Shown here: positions 43,870-52,585 of the stretch, piece after piece
Layout: every line of letters starts with the position of its first letter
Position numbering within the stretch: position 1 is the stretch's first letter
DNA from: Kaistella gelatinilytica
GTDB lineage: Bacteria; Bacteroidota; Bacteroidia; Flavobacteriales; Weeksellaceae
Assembly: GCF_015679325.1 (NCBI RefSeq)
Contig: NZ_JADPVI010000001.1
Location: forward strand, 1,488,001-1,552,000
Length of the DNA: 64,000 nt
Direction: 5' to 3'
The notes under the pieces: generated by a model
Told to the model about the DNA's origin: nothing
Seen by the model: the letters and a program-made list of their open reading frames with translations, nothing else
Database searches by the model: none
Made by a program: the position numbers and the translations under genes

Positions 43870-44631
43870 CTATAATTTAATTTCCGGTTGTAATTGCTGC
43901 ACAAAGTCGATCAGAAAAGGAAATTCAGCCACATCTTCATCGATAACAAAACCGTTGTAAGTCGTAACATCCAGATCGATTTCACGCGGCGCATTTTTGT
44001 TTTCGGTTCTTACTCTTCCTAATAATGCTTCGATTTGTTTGAGATGCATTTTTAATTCAGATAAACTTTTTTTGGTATGAAAAAGGATTGCTCCATTTAG
44101 AAATTCCGGTTGGTCTTCAAATTTTAGCGGTTTGGTTTTTATAAAGGCCGAACGCTGCATGATAAAGCCAAATTGCTGCAGATGATCCAAAGCTTTATTA
44201 AAATTTTCTTCGGAGTTGATATTAGAACCGAGAGCAATAACTGAAGTATTGTAGCGATCTGTACCATCAATTTGAACCATCACATTATCGGCAAAGCGCA
44301 AAGCATTTGGCTTTTCTACTTTTACATAAATATCCTGCAAAGGAGCACCTGAAGTTTGGATATGATCGTATATCTTTTCCGCCAAAGCTTCGATCAAATG
44401 AAAACTTTTATGATCTACAAAATCAATAACTCCTTTCGTAATTTTCTTGTAATCAACGGCGTGCTTTACATCATCTGTTTCAGAAGCCATTGAAGTATCG
44501 TATTTAAAGGAATAAGAAATGATAACATCCTGCAACTTTTCAGTTTCCCAGTCGATGAAACCAATAAATGCTCGAAGACGTAGATTTTCTACGCGGACTA
44601 TCGATAATTTCGGATTGTAATTTGATCCCAT
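43870..44631 (-). CDS. folK: Bifunctional FolB-FolK: dihydroneopterin aldolase and HPPK
   Basis: A protein of 253 residues with two fused domains. Residues ~8-120 match the FolB/FolX aldolase: VRVENLRLRAFIGFIDWETE, DHKSFHLIEALAEKIYDHI and VKVEKPNALRFADNV. Residues ~128-253 match pyrophosphokinase FolK: VIALGSNINSEENFNKALDH and the signature KNAPREIDLDVTTYNG. The two activities follow each other in folate synthesis. The next gene on the same strand, 66 nt away, is a pteridine-reductase-like SDR, which supports a pterin operon. Confidence 0.88.
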   Translation of the reverse strand: MGSNYNPKLSIVRVENLRLRAFIGFIDWETEKLQDVIISYSFKYDTSMASETDDVKHAVDYKKITKGVIDFVDHKSFHLIEALAEKIYDHIQTSGAPLQDIYVKVEKPNALRFADNVMVQIDGTDRYNTSVIALGSNINSEENFNKALDHLQQFGFIMQRSAFIKTKPLKFEDQPEFLNGAILFHTKKSLSELKMHLKQIEALLGRVRTENKNAPREIDLDVTTYNGFVIDEDVAEFPFLIDFVQQLQPEIKL

Positions 44632-44697
44632 ATTTTTCTGAATTATTATTTTTATTGCTGTTTTAAAAGCAAATTCGAATTTTTAAAATTTAATTTT

Positions 44698-45417
44698 TTA
44701 GACCAGATGATCGCCACCATCAATGTATAAAATCTGACCGGTGAAAAAATAACTGTCCAGTATAAATTGAAAAGCTTTTAAAATCTCCTCTAAATTACCC
44801 ACTGTTTTCAAAGGAATATCTTTAGCCAAATTTAGTAAATAGCTTTCATCTTTTCCTGGTGGCGGCAGAATTAATCCCGGAGCAATCCCGTTCACTCTTA
44901 TATTTGGCGCCAGTTCTAAGGCTGAAATTTTCGTGAAATCCTTCAATAATTTTTTACTCAAAATATAATCGAGATGAACCGTACTGTTTTTTGTCACTTT
45001 GGTATCTACGAAATTAATGATATTTCCTTTACCGAAAACACTCGCGAAGGCTTTGGTAAGAAGATAAGGAATTTTAAAATTGATCGTCATTTCCTTGTCA
45101 AAAAGTTCGCTTCCCGGCTCTTCAAAATTAGACGGAATAAAATCGGAAGCACAATTCACCAAAATATCGATGATGATTTTTTTCTTTTGCAGATCCTTGA
45201 AAATCTGATCAAAATCATTTTCTTTCAAAAAATTTATTTGCAGCAATTCCACTTTCAGATCGCTGTAGATAGATTCGATCTCATTTTTTAATTTTTCGGC
45301 TTTTTCTTTGGAAGAGTTGTAATGCAAAACCAAATTATAATCTTGCTTGGCCAGATGAATGGCAACGGCTTTTCCAATTCGGTCGGCACTGCCGGTTACT
45401 AGAGCATAATTTTTCAT
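44698..45417 (-). CDS. SDR oxidoreductase, FolM/pteridine-reductase-like
   Basis: A protein of 239 residues with an SDR Rossmann fold. The N-terminal motif is TGSADRIGKAVA (T8-R13-I14-G15), with Arg in place of the usual first helix glycine: the TGxxxRIG form of PTR1 and FolM. The catalytic Tyr-x-x-x-Lys is LDYILSKKLL, after TVHLD; the usual Ser is replaced by Asp (FVDTKV), as in PTR1-type enzymes. It probably reduces dihydromonapterin or a related pterin with NADPH. Its place upstream of folB-folK supports this. Confidence 0.82.
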   Translation of the reverse strand: MKNYALVTGSADRIGKAVAIHLAKQDYNLVLHYNSSKEKAEKLKNEIESIYSDLKVELLQINFLKENDFDQIFKDLQKKKIIIDILVNCASDFIPSNFEEPGSELFDKEMTINFKIPYLLTKAFASVFGKGNIINFVDTKVTKNSTVHLDYILSKKLLKDFTKISALELAPNIRVNGIAPGLILPPPGKDESYLLNLAKDIPLKTVGNLEEILKAFQFILDSYFFTGQILYIDGGDHLV

Positions 45418-45496
45418 AATTATTTTTGGGGCTAAATAATGCTCAAGTTAAATTTTCTAACTTGAGCATCATGAAATTAAAAGACTAAAAATAGGT

Positions 45497-46165
45497 CTAA
45501 AAACCTTCTTTCACTATAAATTCTTCTGCGATCCCTAATGATTTTAATTGACCTTCAACCGCATCCATCATCGCTGGAGGTCCGCAGAGATAATAATATT
45601 TTAGATTTTCATCTGAATACTTTTTAATTAATTCAGCCGAAATATATCCGTGTTCATAACCGTCAATTTCCGCTTTTGATAAAACATTGATAAAATTTTT
45701 ACCAAGAACGGAAGAAAAATAATCCTCTAAAATAATATCGCTTTTTTCCTTATTTGCAAAGAGCAGTTTATTTCCGTTCAGTTTATTTTGTTGTGCTAAA
45801 TTTTTCACAATTGCGATAAACGGCGTCACTCCCGCTCCACCAGCAATAAAAATGCCAGCTCCTTTAAAATAAATATCTCCGAAAGGATCATAAACTAAAA
45901 CCTCATCGCCCGGTTTTGAAGAAAGCAACTCATTGGTCATCCCATGATGCTCCGGATAGGTTTTGATCGTAAATTCGATATGATCATCGTCTGGTAAAGA
46001 AGTAAATGTAAAACAGTTTTTCTTCTCGCTCCATTCCGGTTTGTTCAGTGAAATATCCACCGCCTGTCCTGGAATATAATGTAATCCTTCCGGTTTGTCA
46101 AGAACCACACGCAAAACATCGTGGGTAAGATGTTCAATCGATTTAATATGGGTAATTTGCGACAT
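45497..46165 (-). CDS. FAD/NAD(P)-binding flavodoxin/ferredoxin reductase-like protein
   Basis: A protein of 222 residues. Residues 1-95 are an FAD-binding barrel with YIPGQAVDISLNKPEW and CFTFTSLPDDDHIEF. The NAD(P) domain begins at ~103 with GAGIFIAGGAGVTPFIAIVK and ends YYYLCGPPAMMDAVEGQLKS, the FNR/CYPOR pattern. It transfers electrons between NAD(P)H and a small electron carrier. The partner is unknown. Confidence 0.9.
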   Translation of the reverse strand: MSQITHIKSIEHLTHDVLRVVLDKPEGLHYIPGQAVDISLNKPEWSEKKNCFTFTSLPDDDHIEFTIKTYPEHHGMTNELLSSKPGDEVLVYDPFGDIYFKGAGIFIAGGAGVTPFIAIVKNLAQQNKLNGNKLLFANKEKSDIILEDYFSSVLGKNFINVLSKAEIDGYEHGYISAELIKKYSDENLKYYYLCGPPAMMDAVEGQLKSLGIAEEFIVKEGF

Positions 46166-46273
46166 GACTGCTTATTTAGTTATAAAAGTACAATAAAAAT
46201 TCCTTTCGCAGGGCTACATTTTCGAAGTTCTAAAGTAAAGACCTTTGGTATGTATTGAAACATATGATGAGTA

Positions 46274-46744
46274 TTAATTCACAATGATTTTTCCTTTCAT
46301 CACAAGATGCACCGAACAATAATAATCTGAAGTTTTGTCGGGAGTGAAAGTCCAGGATTGTCCATTCTGCAAAAGTGGAGATGCCCACAACTTATTGATT
46401 TCCGTAGCGTTGTGTGCAACAATATCTTTGTTGACGAAGGTTACTTTTTCACCTTTTTTCACCGTAATACTCGCCGGATTAAACTTCATATTTTCTATCG
46501 TTACAAGATGATCTTCTGCTTTTGAATCAGCGCTTTCAGTTGAACTGGTTTTCGAATTTAATGCTGAATCAATTTTTGGTAAACTCTCTGTAGCATCGGT
46601 TTTTGTAGGAGTATTATCTGTTTTCAAGGCAGAGTTATCATTTGTTGGCGGAATCGAATCTTTCGACCCCAAATTACAGGCACTCACAATAAGTAAACCG
46701 ACTGCAAGTGCTGTAAATTTTATTTTATGAACATATTTTAACAT
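46274..46744 (-). CDS. Cupredoxin-domain lipoprotein
   Basis: A protein of 156 residues with a lipoprotein signal peptide ending IVSAC (Cys23). A Ser/Thr-rich linker (~25-78) leads to a plastocyanin/amicyanin-like domain: MKFNPASITVKKGEKVTFVN, Cu ligands His111, Cys143, His146 and Met149 in CSVHLVMKG. It would carry electrons through a type 1 copper site at the membrane. It starts 2 nt after the DUF4142 stop codon, so both are in one operon. Confidence 0.9.
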   Translation of the reverse strand: MLKYVHKIKFTALAVGLLIVSACNLGSKDSIPPTNDNSALKTDNTPTKTDATESLPKIDSALNSKTSSTESADSKAEDHLVTIENMKFNPASITVKKGEKVTFVNKDIVAHNATEINKLWASPLLQNGQSWTFTPDKTSDYYCSVHLVMKGKIIVN

Positions 46745-46746
46745 GA

Positions 46747-47304
46747 TTACATTTTGTGTGATTTCATGTCTTTTTGAATCATTTTTGCGTGTTCAAGGTG
46801 CGTTTTAAAGATGGGCAAGGCTTTTTGCAATAATGCTTTCAATTCTGCATTTTGAGACTGTGGAATTAACATGTTTTCTACCGCGTTCACTGCAAATTCA
46901 TGGTAAGCAACTTCGTTATCGACGTAAGCTTTGTCAAACGCTTTCCCTTTTTTAGAATTCAAAATTGATTTTTCTTTAACTGCTCCAGCTAAAATTGATT
47001 TTGAAACCGAATTGGTTTTTGGAGTTACTTTTAATTTGGTAACCAGATCTACAGCCATTTTTATGACTGCGCTGTGATCAGTTTTCATCGTCATTGCAAA
47101 GTTTTTTACCGCTTTGTTATGTGATTTTTTCAAGGCAATCGCTGCATATTCTACATCAACTTGGTTTGCGGTTACTGCAACAGATGCAATTTCAGGATCG
47201 GTAAGTTGAGGCGTTTTTTGCTCTTGTGCAGAAACTGCAGAGAAGGATAATAGTGCAGTCATAAAAACTGCTCCGGATAAAACTACGTTTTTTAGCGTTT
47301 TCAT
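46747..47304 (-). CDS. DUF4142 exported protein
   Basis: A protein of 185 residues with a signal peptide ending AVSAQ. The DUF4142 (ferritin-like four-helix) domain is visible: DPEIASVAVTANQVDVEYA, KKSHNKAVKNFAMTMKTDHS and a C-terminal helix LPIFKTHLEHAKMIQKDMKS. His residues lie at the usual places of the bundle. The role is unknown, often periplasmic. The cupredoxin gene follows with a 2-nt gap. Confidence 0.88.
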   Translation of the reverse strand: MKTLKNVVLSGAVFMTALLSFSAVSAQEQKTPQLTDPEIASVAVTANQVDVEYAAIALKKSHNKAVKNFAMTMKTDHSAVIKMAVDLVTKLKVTPKTNSVSKSILAGAVKEKSILNSKKGKAFDKAYVDNEVAYHEFAVNAVENMLIPQSQNAELKALLQKALPIFKTHLEHAKMIQKDMKSHKM

Positions 47305-47618
47305 TTTGTTTATTTTTTAGGTTAATATTTAATTTAAAGGAAATTTGATTTGACATTCAAAAATTATTTTCTAATTTCAACATCATCATCGCGTCACCGA
47401 AATCCCTTCATATCTATAGAGTACACGAAACTAAAAAAGGTTACAAAAGATTTACAATGATCTATAAAAAGTACAAAAACATAGAGTTTAATATTAAAGG
47501 AAATATTTCCAAACCCTAAATATCGACTGTAATTCTTCTTATTTTAAAGGTCAAATATTTTCATTTGTCAGTTGCAACAGTTTTAGATTTTCTTCTAAAA
47601 TTTTATACCGTAAAACAT

Positions 47619-47626
47619 TATCTTTG
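47619..47626 (+). promoter_or_regulatory. -7 box 4 nt before the esterase ATG
   Basis: TATCTTTG matches TAnnTTTG. Only 4 nt separate it from ATG 47631, so transcription would start at or next to the A of the start codon (leaderless mRNA). Confidence 0.6.
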
Positions 47627-47630
47627 CCTT

Positions 47631-48269
47631 ATGGATTTAAAATATCTCATTCGGGAACCCGAAAATATCAGTTCAAAAACACCACTTCTCGTTCTGCTTC
47701 ATGGTTACGGAAGCAATGAAGAAGATTTATTTAGTTTTGTCCCTACGTTGCCCAAAGACTGGTTGATCGTAAGTTTCAGAGGACCGCTCGATACTGCTTA
47801 CGAAGGTTTTTCCTGGTACGACATCGACTTGATGAATGAAGAAAACCGCATCGATATTCCACAGGCTAAAAAATCACTCGACGGAATTCTGGAAAGTATC
47901 ATGACAATTTCTAACCGGTATGGATTGACCGATAATGAAACGCACCTCGCCGGTTTTTCCCAGGGTGGAATTTTGACCTATGCTTTAGCGCTTCATCATC
48001 CGGACCTTTTTTCGAAAGTTGCCTGCATGAGTTGTTATCCGGAGGAAAAACTTTTAGAAAATATTATTAAAGACAAAAAAAAATTGGAGCGGATGCGCTT
48101 CTTTATTTCCCACGGGATCGACGACGCTGTGATTCCTTTGGATTGGGGAAAAAAAGGTGCAGAATTATTGTATGATCTGAGTTGTTATTTCAGTTTCCGG
48201 GAATACATGAGCGGACATGGCGTGAACCAAAAAAATTATATGGATCTGATGGAATTTTTTCAGAAATAA
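47631..48269 (+). CDS. Alpha/beta hydrolase (carboxylesterase-like)
   Basis: A protein of 212 residues starting MDLKYLIREPENI. It matches small carboxylesterases and phospholipase/lysophospholipase-type hydrolases: PLLVLLHGYGSNEEDLFSF, the nucleophile elbow LAGFSQGG, the acid ISHGIDDAVIP, and the His in MSGHGVNQ. No signal peptide, so cytosolic. The ATG at 47631 is chosen because the -7 box and an upstream in-frame TTG cannot both be right. Confidence 0.88.
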   Translation: MDLKYLIREPENISSKTPLLVLLHGYGSNEEDLFSFVPTLPKDWLIVSFRGPLDTAYEGFSWYDIDLMNEENRIDIPQAKKSLDGILESIMTISNRYGLTDNETHLAGFSQGGILTYALALHHPDLFSKVACMSCYPEEKLLENIIKDKKKLERMRFFISHGIDDAVIPLDWGKKGAELLYDLSCYFSFREYMSGHGVNQKNYMDLMEFFQK

Positions 48270-48332
48270 AAGTTCAATTTTTGACAGACAAGCAAGAATT
48301 TTATAGATAAAATAAAAAGCAAATTACAGACA

Positions 48333-49697
48333 ATGAAAAAATTTCTCCTTTTATTAGTACTGATAACCGTACAAATCACAGCGCAGATCACGTTAAAAAT
48401 TACGGCAATACCTGCAAATACGCCATCAGGATCTACCATTTATGTCGCAGGAACATTTAATAACTGGAATCCCTCTTTAACACCGATGGTATCGGACGGA
48501 AATGGAAATTATATTTACACTGTTCCAGAAGGAACCGGCGTTTTAGAATACAAATTTACTCGCGGCGCCTGGTCTTCAGTAGAAGGAAACGCGACCGGAA
48601 ATGACATTCCGAACCGATCTGCGAATTTCACCGGAAGTGCGCAAACATTGAATTTAACAATTCAATCCTGGAAAGATTTAGGCGGCGCTGGAAATCCTAG
48701 TACAGCTGCTTCAAATGTTCATATTTTGAGCAATAATTTCGCAATTCCTCAATTGAACCGCACCCGAAAAATCTGGATCTATTTACCACCGGATTATGAA
48801 ACGAGTACCAAAACTTATCCGGTACTTTACATGGAAGACGGTCAAAATTTGTTCGATAATGTTACTTCTTTTTCAGGAGAGTGGCAAGTTGACGAAACTT
48901 TGAACACCCTTTTTGCGCAAGGTGATTATGGTGCGATCGTCATTGGAATTGATAACGGAGGTGCAAACAGAATTGATGAATATACGCCCTGGAATAATCC
49001 GCAATATGGCGGTGGTGAAGGAGATCAATACATGCAGTTCGTTGCAGAAACTTTGAAACCTTATGTAGATGCCAATTACCGCACAAAACCTGCGAAAGAA
49101 TTCAACGCTTTGATCGGAAGTTCTTTGGGCGCTTTAATTTCAAATTATGGTGGTGTAAAATACAGCCAGACTTTCTCCAAAATCGGATCTTTCAGCCCAG
49201 CTTACTGGATCGTAAATACTCAGTTTAATAATTACATCACGAATTCTACGGCCGATTTATCGGGAATGCGAATTTATTTTGTGGCAGGATCGGGAGAAAG
49301 TTCAACGATCGTGAATGAAATACAAACCGTAAAAAATAATTTACAGACAAAAGGATTAACTGCAGCCAACACTTTAGTTAAAATAGATTCTTACGGTCAA
49401 CATAACGAAAATTACTGGAAAGGTGAATTCAGTGCTGTTTACAAATGGCTTTTTCAAACAACACCGCTGGCTACGAAAGATTTTTCTAAAAAAAAAATAG
49501 AAGCCGTGTTCGGAAAAAATCAAATCTTCATCAAAGGATTAAGTAAAAATTCTGAAGCGAAAATTTATGAGATGTCCGGCAGAATGGTAGAAAAAATTCA
49601 GCTTAAAAATGGTTCAAACGACTTAAAAAACGCTTTGCCAAAAGGGAATTACATCCTTCAAGTAGAAGCTGAATCCGTAAGATTTCTAGTTAAATAA
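48333..49697 (+). CDS. Secreted esterase with N-terminal starch/glycogen-binding-like module and T9SS tail
   Basis: A protein of 454 residues with a signal peptide ending ITAQ. Residues ~25-110 resemble a CBM20/48-type beta-sandwich (STIYVAGTFNNWNPSLTPMV, GVLEYKFTRGAW). Residues ~135-375 form an esterase-D/feruloyl-esterase-like hydrolase: KIWIYLPPDYETSTKTYPVL, the nucleophile elbow ALIGSSLGALIS, and the His region SYGQHNENYWKGEF. The last ~75 residues, from VFGKNQIFIKGLSKNSEAKI on, are a type IX sorting domain. It is therefore exported to the cell surface, where it likely cleaves esters on polysaccharides. Confidence 0.85.
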   Translation: MKKFLLLLVLITVQITAQITLKITAIPANTPSGSTIYVAGTFNNWNPSLTPMVSDGNGNYIYTVPEGTGVLEYKFTRGAWSSVEGNATGNDIPNRSANFTGSAQTLNLTIQSWKDLGGAGNPSTAASNVHILSNNFAIPQLNRTRKIWIYLPPDYETSTKTYPVLYMEDGQNLFDNVTSFSGEWQVDETLNTLFAQGDYGAIVIGIDNGGANRIDEYTPWNNPQYGGGEGDQYMQFVAETLKPYVDANYRTKPAKEFNALIGSSLGALISNYGGVKYSQTFSKIGSFSPAYWIVNTQFNNYITNSTADLSGMRIYFVAGSGESSTIVNEIQTVKNNLQTKGLTAANTLVKIDSYGQHNENYWKGEFSAVYKWLFQTTPLATKDFSKKKIEAVFGKNQIFIKGLSKNSEAKIYEMSGRMVEKIQLKNGSNDLKNALPKGNYILQVEAESVRFLVK

Positions 49698-49721
49698 ATC
49701 GAGAACTTTCAGACAAAATGT

Positions 49722-49755
49722 AAAACGAAGTTATTTTTAGCTTCGTTTTTTTTAT
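49722..49755 (+). terminator. Terminator after the secreted esterase gene
   Basis: AAAACGAAG pairs with CTTCGTTTT around a 10-nt loop and runs into T residues, ~25 nt after the stop. Confidence 0.88.
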
Positions 49756-49770
49756 GGAAAATTTTAAATT

Positions 49771-50226
49771 CTAAGGTTCAATAACGGTAGAATTCTTAAC
49801 TTCTTTGATCATAAAAGAACTTTGCGTACTCGAAATATGTTGCAGATTGGTCAATTTACTCACCATGAATTCGCGGTATTCCTGAATGTCCCGCACACAG
49901 ATCTTCAGAATATAATCGGAATCGCCGGAAACATGAAAACACTCTAAAACTTCGGGAAACTGTGTAATTTCTTTTTCAAATTGAGAGATGTACTCTTTTC
50001 TGTGCTGCACGAGCTTCACCTGACATAAAACGATGAAATTTTTTTGGATTTTTTCCGGATTTAAGAGCGCAACATAACTTTTGATGATTTCCTGTTTCTC
50101 TAATTTTTTAATTCTTTCAAAAACTGCAGTAACCGACAGATCGAGCTCTGAAGCGAGTTCTTTCGTAGTTTTCTTCGCATCGTTTTGAAGTAAAATGAGG
50201 AGTTTTTTATCTTTTGGATCAAGCAT
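49771..50226 (-). CDS. Lrp/AsnC family transcriptional regulator
   Basis: A protein of 151 residues starting MLDPKDKKLLILLQNDAKKT. The N-terminal HTH is TTKELASELDLSVTAVFERI; the C-terminal ligand-binding RAM domain covers ~65-145, with ECFHVSGDSDYILKICVRDI. It senses an amino acid and regulates nearby genes. It is divergent from the PLP enzyme, and repeated TAGATTTA half-sites lie between them and at its start, so it probably regulates both. The upstream in-frame TTG at 50253 is less likely. Confidence 0.93.
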   Translation of the reverse strand: MLDPKDKKLLILLQNDAKKTTKELASELDLSVTAVFERIKKLEKQEIIKSYVALLNPEKIQKNFIVLCQVKLVQHRKEYISQFEKEITQFPEVLECFHVSGDSDYILKICVRDIQEYREFMVSKLTNLQHISSTQSSFMIKEVKNSTVIEP

Positions 50227-50229
50227 GAG

Positions 50230-50314
50230 TAGATTTATTTTCGGTTTTGCCAAAGTTTAATTTTCAAATATAAATTTTAAATCTACTAATATCAAATTCT
50301 TTAGATTTATTTTC
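50230..50314. promoter_or_regulatory. Operator-like repeats between the Lrp gene and the PLP enzyme
   Basis: TAGATTTATTTTC occurs twice as an exact 13-nt direct repeat, at 50230-50242 and 50302-50314. An inverted copy of the core, TAAATCTA, is at 50278-50285. A -7 box for the Lrp gene (TATATTTG on the minus strand) lies at 50265-50272 between them. The spacing between the two direct copies is 72 nt. This fits binding sites for the Lrp protein. Confidence 0.55.
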
Positions 50315-50384
50315 TGAATACTTTCAAATATATTGTTTTTAAGTTTGAAATAAAAGATATTTATCAAAATATAAAACAAAACTC

Positions 50385-51587
50385 ATGGAACAATTTAATG
50401 CTGCAAATAACATTCAGGATCTGCAATATTTTGGGGAATTTGGTGGAGTAAATCCCTCAATTTCAGACAGTTCAACCTACACGTTTCTTTCTGCAAAAAC
50501 AATGTTTGATACTTTTGAAGGAAACACTGAAGGTTGCTATCTGTATTCCCGACACTCAACGCCTAGCAACCTTTATTTGAGCGAGGCTTTGGCGCAAATG
50601 GAAGGAACAGAAAGTGCAAACGTAACCGCTTCCGGAATGGGTGCGATCACTTCTACCCTGCTTCAACTCTGCAAAGGTGGTGATCATATTATTTCAAGCC
50701 GTACAATTTATGGCGGAACGTACGCTTTTATGAAAAATTTTCTGCCCGGTTTTAATATTAAAACTTCATTTGTTGACATCACCGATCTATCAGCAGTTGA
50801 AAATGCAATTACTGAAAACACGAAAGTTCTGTTTTGCGAAACCGTAAGTAATCCACTTTTGGAAATTGCCGACCTTCGCGAGCTTTCAAAACTGGCAAAA
50901 AAATACGATCTGAAACTGATCGTCGACAATACTTTTTCGCCACTTTCGATTTCACCGCAAATGCTTGGAACCGATATTACGATTCACAGTTTAACCAAAT
51001 TTATCAATGGAAGCAGTGACGCCGTTGCCGGAGTTGTTTGCGCGTCCTCTCAATTTATCAATGATCTGAAAGATGTAAATTCCGGCGCATGTATGTTGCT
51101 CGGACCGACTTTAGACAGTTTCCGTGCGGCAAGTATTTTGAAAAATCTAAGAACGCTTCATATCAGAATGAAGAAACACAGCGAAAACGCACAATATTTG
51201 GCAGAACAATTTGAAAAAGATGGATTGAACGTAAAATATCCCGGATTGCAAAGTCACAAACAACATGAACTTTTCAAAAGCATGATGAATCAAGAATACG
51301 GTTTTGGTGGTTTATTAACACTTGACGTACAAACCATGGAAAAAGCAAATGAGTTAATGGAATTAATGCAGAAAGAAAACTTAGGTTATCTGGCGGTAAG
51401 TCTTGGTTTCTATAAAACATTATTCTCCTGTTCCGGAAGTTCAACTTCTTCAGAAATACCGGAAGCTGAACAAAAAGAAATGGGACTTTCGCAAGGTTTG
51501 ATCAGGATGTCAGTTGGTTTAGATCATGACATTAAAAGGACTTATTCAAAAATGAAATGGTGCATGGAGCAGGTTGGAGTTTTATAA
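50385..51587 (+). CDS. Cys/Met metabolism PLP enzyme (methionine gamma-lyase-like)
   Basis: A protein of 400 residues of the trans-sulfuration family: CYLYSRHSTPSNLYLSEALA, NVTASGMGAITSTL, CETVSNPLLEIADL and the PLP lysine in TIHSLTKFINGSSDAVAG. The LYSRHSTPSN pattern is nearer to methionine gamma-lyase and related aminotransferase-like enzymes than to MetB/MetC. It probably breaks or makes C-S bonds of methionine, homocysteine or cystathionine. Divergent from the Lrp gene with repeats between; a strong terminator follows. Confidence 0.88.
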   Translation: MEQFNAANNIQDLQYFGEFGGVNPSISDSSTYTFLSAKTMFDTFEGNTEGCYLYSRHSTPSNLYLSEALAQMEGTESANVTASGMGAITSTLLQLCKGGDHIISSRTIYGGTYAFMKNFLPGFNIKTSFVDITDLSAVENAITENTKVLFCETVSNPLLEIADLRELSKLAKKYDLKLIVDNTFSPLSISPQMLGTDITIHSLTKFINGSSDAVAGVVCASSQFINDLKDVNSGACMLLGPTLDSFRAASILKNLRTLHIRMKKHSENAQYLAEQFEKDGLNVKYPGLQSHKQHELFKSMMNQEYGFGGLLTLDVQTMEKANELMELMQKENLGYLAVSLGFYKTLFSCSGSSTSSEIPEAEQKEMGLSQGLIRMSVGLDHDIKRTYSKMKWCMEQVGVL

Positions 51588-51607
51588 TTTTTTTGAGCAA
51601 TCATTAT

Positions 51608-51651
51608 AAGTCACAATAATATGAGATTCTCATCATTATTGTGACTTTTTG
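51608..51651 (+). terminator. Terminator after the PLP enzyme
   Basis: AAGTCACAATAAT pairs with ATTATTGTGACTT; an inner ATGAGA/TCTCAT stem closes the loop. T residues follow. The rest of the 365-bp gap has no recognised gene. Confidence 0.9.
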
Positions 51652-51952
51652 TTTAAGTTAATGAGTAATTGAAAAGCATTATTTTAAGATACTTATTTAA
51701 ATAATACGATCTGATTTAATAGACGCCATTAATTAAAATCAGAAGATATATTTCTAAAAAATTAATCCAAAAAATTTTTAACCTTTTTACAATAAATTTC
51801 GATCAAAAACAAGACTTGAAATCTAAGCCCGTCTTTTGCTATGCGTCACATTGTTAATGACAATAAATATTTTGTATAACTGTTATTTAACATAATACGT
51901 AAAAGATTAAAATGTATTTTTGAAGATTAAATATAAATATTGGTTATTAGCA

Positions 51953-52579
51953 ATGAAAAAGTTACTTTATCTTATCGGAATTAATTTATGCTTGTTCGTA
52001 AATGCGCAAGTTGGTGTTAACACTACAAATCCATCAACGACATTTGATGTCTCAAAATCTTCAGTATCAACTGTTGCCGATGGCGTGCTTGTTACAAGAA
52101 TAAGTGGTGATGATCTGAAAGCAAAAGATGGTCTGTATCTCGCGAATCAAAACGCGACATTGGTTTATGTCACTGCTGTTCCTGCGACAACTTCGACAAA
52201 AACATCGAATATTAAATCACCCGGTTTTTATTATTATGACAACAGCATCAGCAAATGGGTAGGACTTATTAAAGATAATAATTTCCCCAAATTTTTCTAT
52301 ATGCCTTCAATCCTCGTGAATACCGCAACTTTAGGTCCGAAAACACTGGATTTGTATGCGATTTATTTTGCGCAGTTTAATTCACCTCCCGTAAAAAGTG
52401 CAGGATCGACAGGAAGTATCCCGACATTGCCAAAAACTCAGTTAGAATATTATGTGACCTACTACGATACTTCATTAATGAACACGATCACTATCGATGC
52501 AAACGGTTTGATGTCTTATAATGTGATCGGGAATGCTTCAGATGCAAGTTTTATGAATATTGTATTTGTTGTAAAATAA
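51953..52579 (+). CDS. Hypothetical exported protein of the VGVNTxNP type
   Basis: A protein of 208 residues starting MKKLLYLIGINLCLFVNAQV. The mature N-terminus reads VGVNTTNPSTTFDVSKS, a pattern seen at the start of many flavobacterial surface proteins. The rest is beta-rich. Family not identified. It ends 6 nt before the lectin-like gene, so the two are co-transcribed and probably work together. Confidence 0.75.
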   Translation: MKKLLYLIGINLCLFVNAQVGVNTTNPSTTFDVSKSSVSTVADGVLVTRISGDDLKAKDGLYLANQNATLVYVTAVPATTSTKTSNIKSPGFYYYDNSISKWVGLIKDNNFPKFFYMPSILVNTATLGPKTLDLYAIYFAQFNSPPVKSAGSTGSIPTLPKTQLEYYVTYYDTSLMNTITIDANGLMSYNVIGNASDASFMNIVFVVK

Positions 52580-52585
52580 TTGAAG

